From contig SFII01000082.1 of NCBI GenBank assembly GCA_004555335.1, forward strand, positions 1-5,956: DNA of 5,956 nucleotides, in the 5' to 3' direction. A program made the translations under genes and the position numbers. Positions 5,265-5,956 of this stretch are shown one piece after another. Under the pieces are notes generated by a model that worked only from the letters and a program-made list of their open reading frames with translations, ran no database searches and was not told where the DNA came from. The DNA is from Coriobacteriaceae bacterium (GTDB taxonomy: Bacteria > Actinomycetota > Coriobacteriia > Coriobacteriales > Eggerthellaceae). Every line of letters begins with the position of its first letter. Within the stretch, counting starts at the first letter, position 1.

Positions 5265-5956
5265 GTGAAAGAGGGCACCCTGCTCCCGGAGAACTTCGAT
5301 TCGCAAGCTGCCGACACATTGGCATCGCTGCCCTTCCTGCATATCCAAAAACAGTACTGCACCAGGGCCAACGGCTCGGATTGCAAACGCTGCTCGTTCT
5401 GCTGCCCCCACGGTGCCATCACCCTGCGCGAAAACGCGGCACCTTCGGTGAACCACGAGGCCTGCGCAGGTTGCGGCATCTGCGCAGGCGTCTGCGACGC
5501 CTTTTCGGCCACGCGCCTGAGCCTGCATCAGCTGCACCAGCACATCCTGCGTACGGCCGCTGCGGGCAAGCGGGTATTCATCACCTGCGAGAAGAACCTG
5601 GAGCCCAAGGCCAAGCCCGCCGAAAACGTGATGGTACTGCCCTGCATTTCCATGATGTCCCCTGCCTTCCTGACCATGATCCTCGCCGAAGGCGTAGAGC
5701 TTACCCTGGGCTGCAAGTTAGAAACCTGCGAGGGCTGCGCCATGGGAGGTGCGCTGGGAGGCATGCTCTTCCCCCGCGCGGTGGAAATCGCCCAGCAACG
5801 CACCGGCAAGGAAGTGCTCATTTCTGCAGAGATCCCCACCAAGCTGGCCTTATTGGAAAAGATCACGGAAAACGAGGATCTCACTGGACGCAGGCAAGCC
5901 TTCCAGGACCTGGCTGCAGACTTCATGGACATCACTTCCGGAAAGCGCAGGCTCGC
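5265..5956 (+). CDS. 4Fe-4S ferredoxin-type protein with C-terminal MvhD/FlpD-like cysteine domain (cut by right edge)
   Basis: Probably a cytosolic electron carrier or redox subunit; no signal peptide or membrane helix is seen in the 230 visible residues. The first iron-sulfur motif is C32-x7-C40-x2-C43-x3-C47-P followed by HGAI, with an extra C46. The second is C67-x2-C70-x2-C73-x3-C77. Residues 104-186 form a second part: VFITCE (C108), VLPCISMMSPAFLTMILAEG (C127), then LGCKLETCEGC (C150, C155, C158) with a later Arg (R171). This order of beta strands and cysteines recalls the MvhD/FlpD delta subunit of hydrogenase-heterodisulfide reductase complexes, where such cysteines hold a 2Fe-2S cluster. 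That comparison is from pattern only. The first gene after the gltX terminator, with no promoter visible in the short gap. Partners probably lie to the right of the window. I do not recognise the exact family. Confidence 0.85.
   Translation, partial: MKEGTLLPENFDSQAADTLASLPFLHIQKQYCTRANGSDCKRCSFCCPHGAITLRENAAPSVNHEACAGCGICAGVCDAFSATRLSLHQLHQHILRTAAAGKRVFITCEKNLEPKAKPAENVMVLPCISMMSPAFLTMILAEGVELTLGCKLETCEGCAMGGALGGMLFPRAVEIAQQRTGKEVLISAEIPTKLALLEKITENEDLTGRRQAFQDLAADFMDITSGKRRL

Noticed and set aside
3750..5543. 597-codon minus-strand open frame opposite gltX
   Set aside because: Antisense shadow of gltX and of the start of the ferredoxin gene; its peptide has antisense-type composition (V, G, A, H, Q) and runs across the gltX terminator.

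Overview
The window looks like part of the chromosome of a G+C-rich, anaerobic bacterium. A Gram-positive actinobacterial relative of the Coriobacteriia (Eggerthella/Slackia-like gut anaerobes) fits best. This is inferred from the metK-priA gene order known in Actinobacteria, third codon positions that are mostly G or C, a Lit-type (DUF1461) lipoprotein enzyme typical of Gram-positive bacteria, and a cysteine-rich ferredoxin protein. No sequence search was possible, so the taxon is a working guess.

From left to right there are five protein genes and no RNA gene, insertion sequence or CRISPR array. On the minus strand, reading leftwards from a divergent intergenic region, are metK (S-adenosylmethionine synthetase) and priA (primosomal helicase). 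They overlap by 10 bases, and priA runs off the left edge. On the plus strand, reading rightwards from the same intergenic region, are a four-helix membrane protein of the Lit/DUF1461 family (lipoprotein intramolecular transacylase) and gltX (glutamyl-tRNA synthetase). They are 25 bases apart, so probably one operon. A hairpin terminator follows gltX. Next comes a GTG-started ferredoxin-type protein with two iron-sulfur motifs and a C-terminal cysteine domain, cut by the right edge.

The 138-base gap between metK and lit holds a plus-strand intrinsic terminator, a perfect 12-bp palindrome directly next to it, and an extended -10 promoter candidate for lit-gltX. That is more regulatory structure than the flanking housekeeping genes suggest.

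Most of the window is core metabolism and information processing. The most interesting item is the Lit-like enzyme. It keeps the two conserved histidines and the FHxLxF..GNW signature, but carries roughly 70 extra residues in its extracytoplasmic region and sits upstream of a tRNA synthetase gene. I see no convincing wholly new system.
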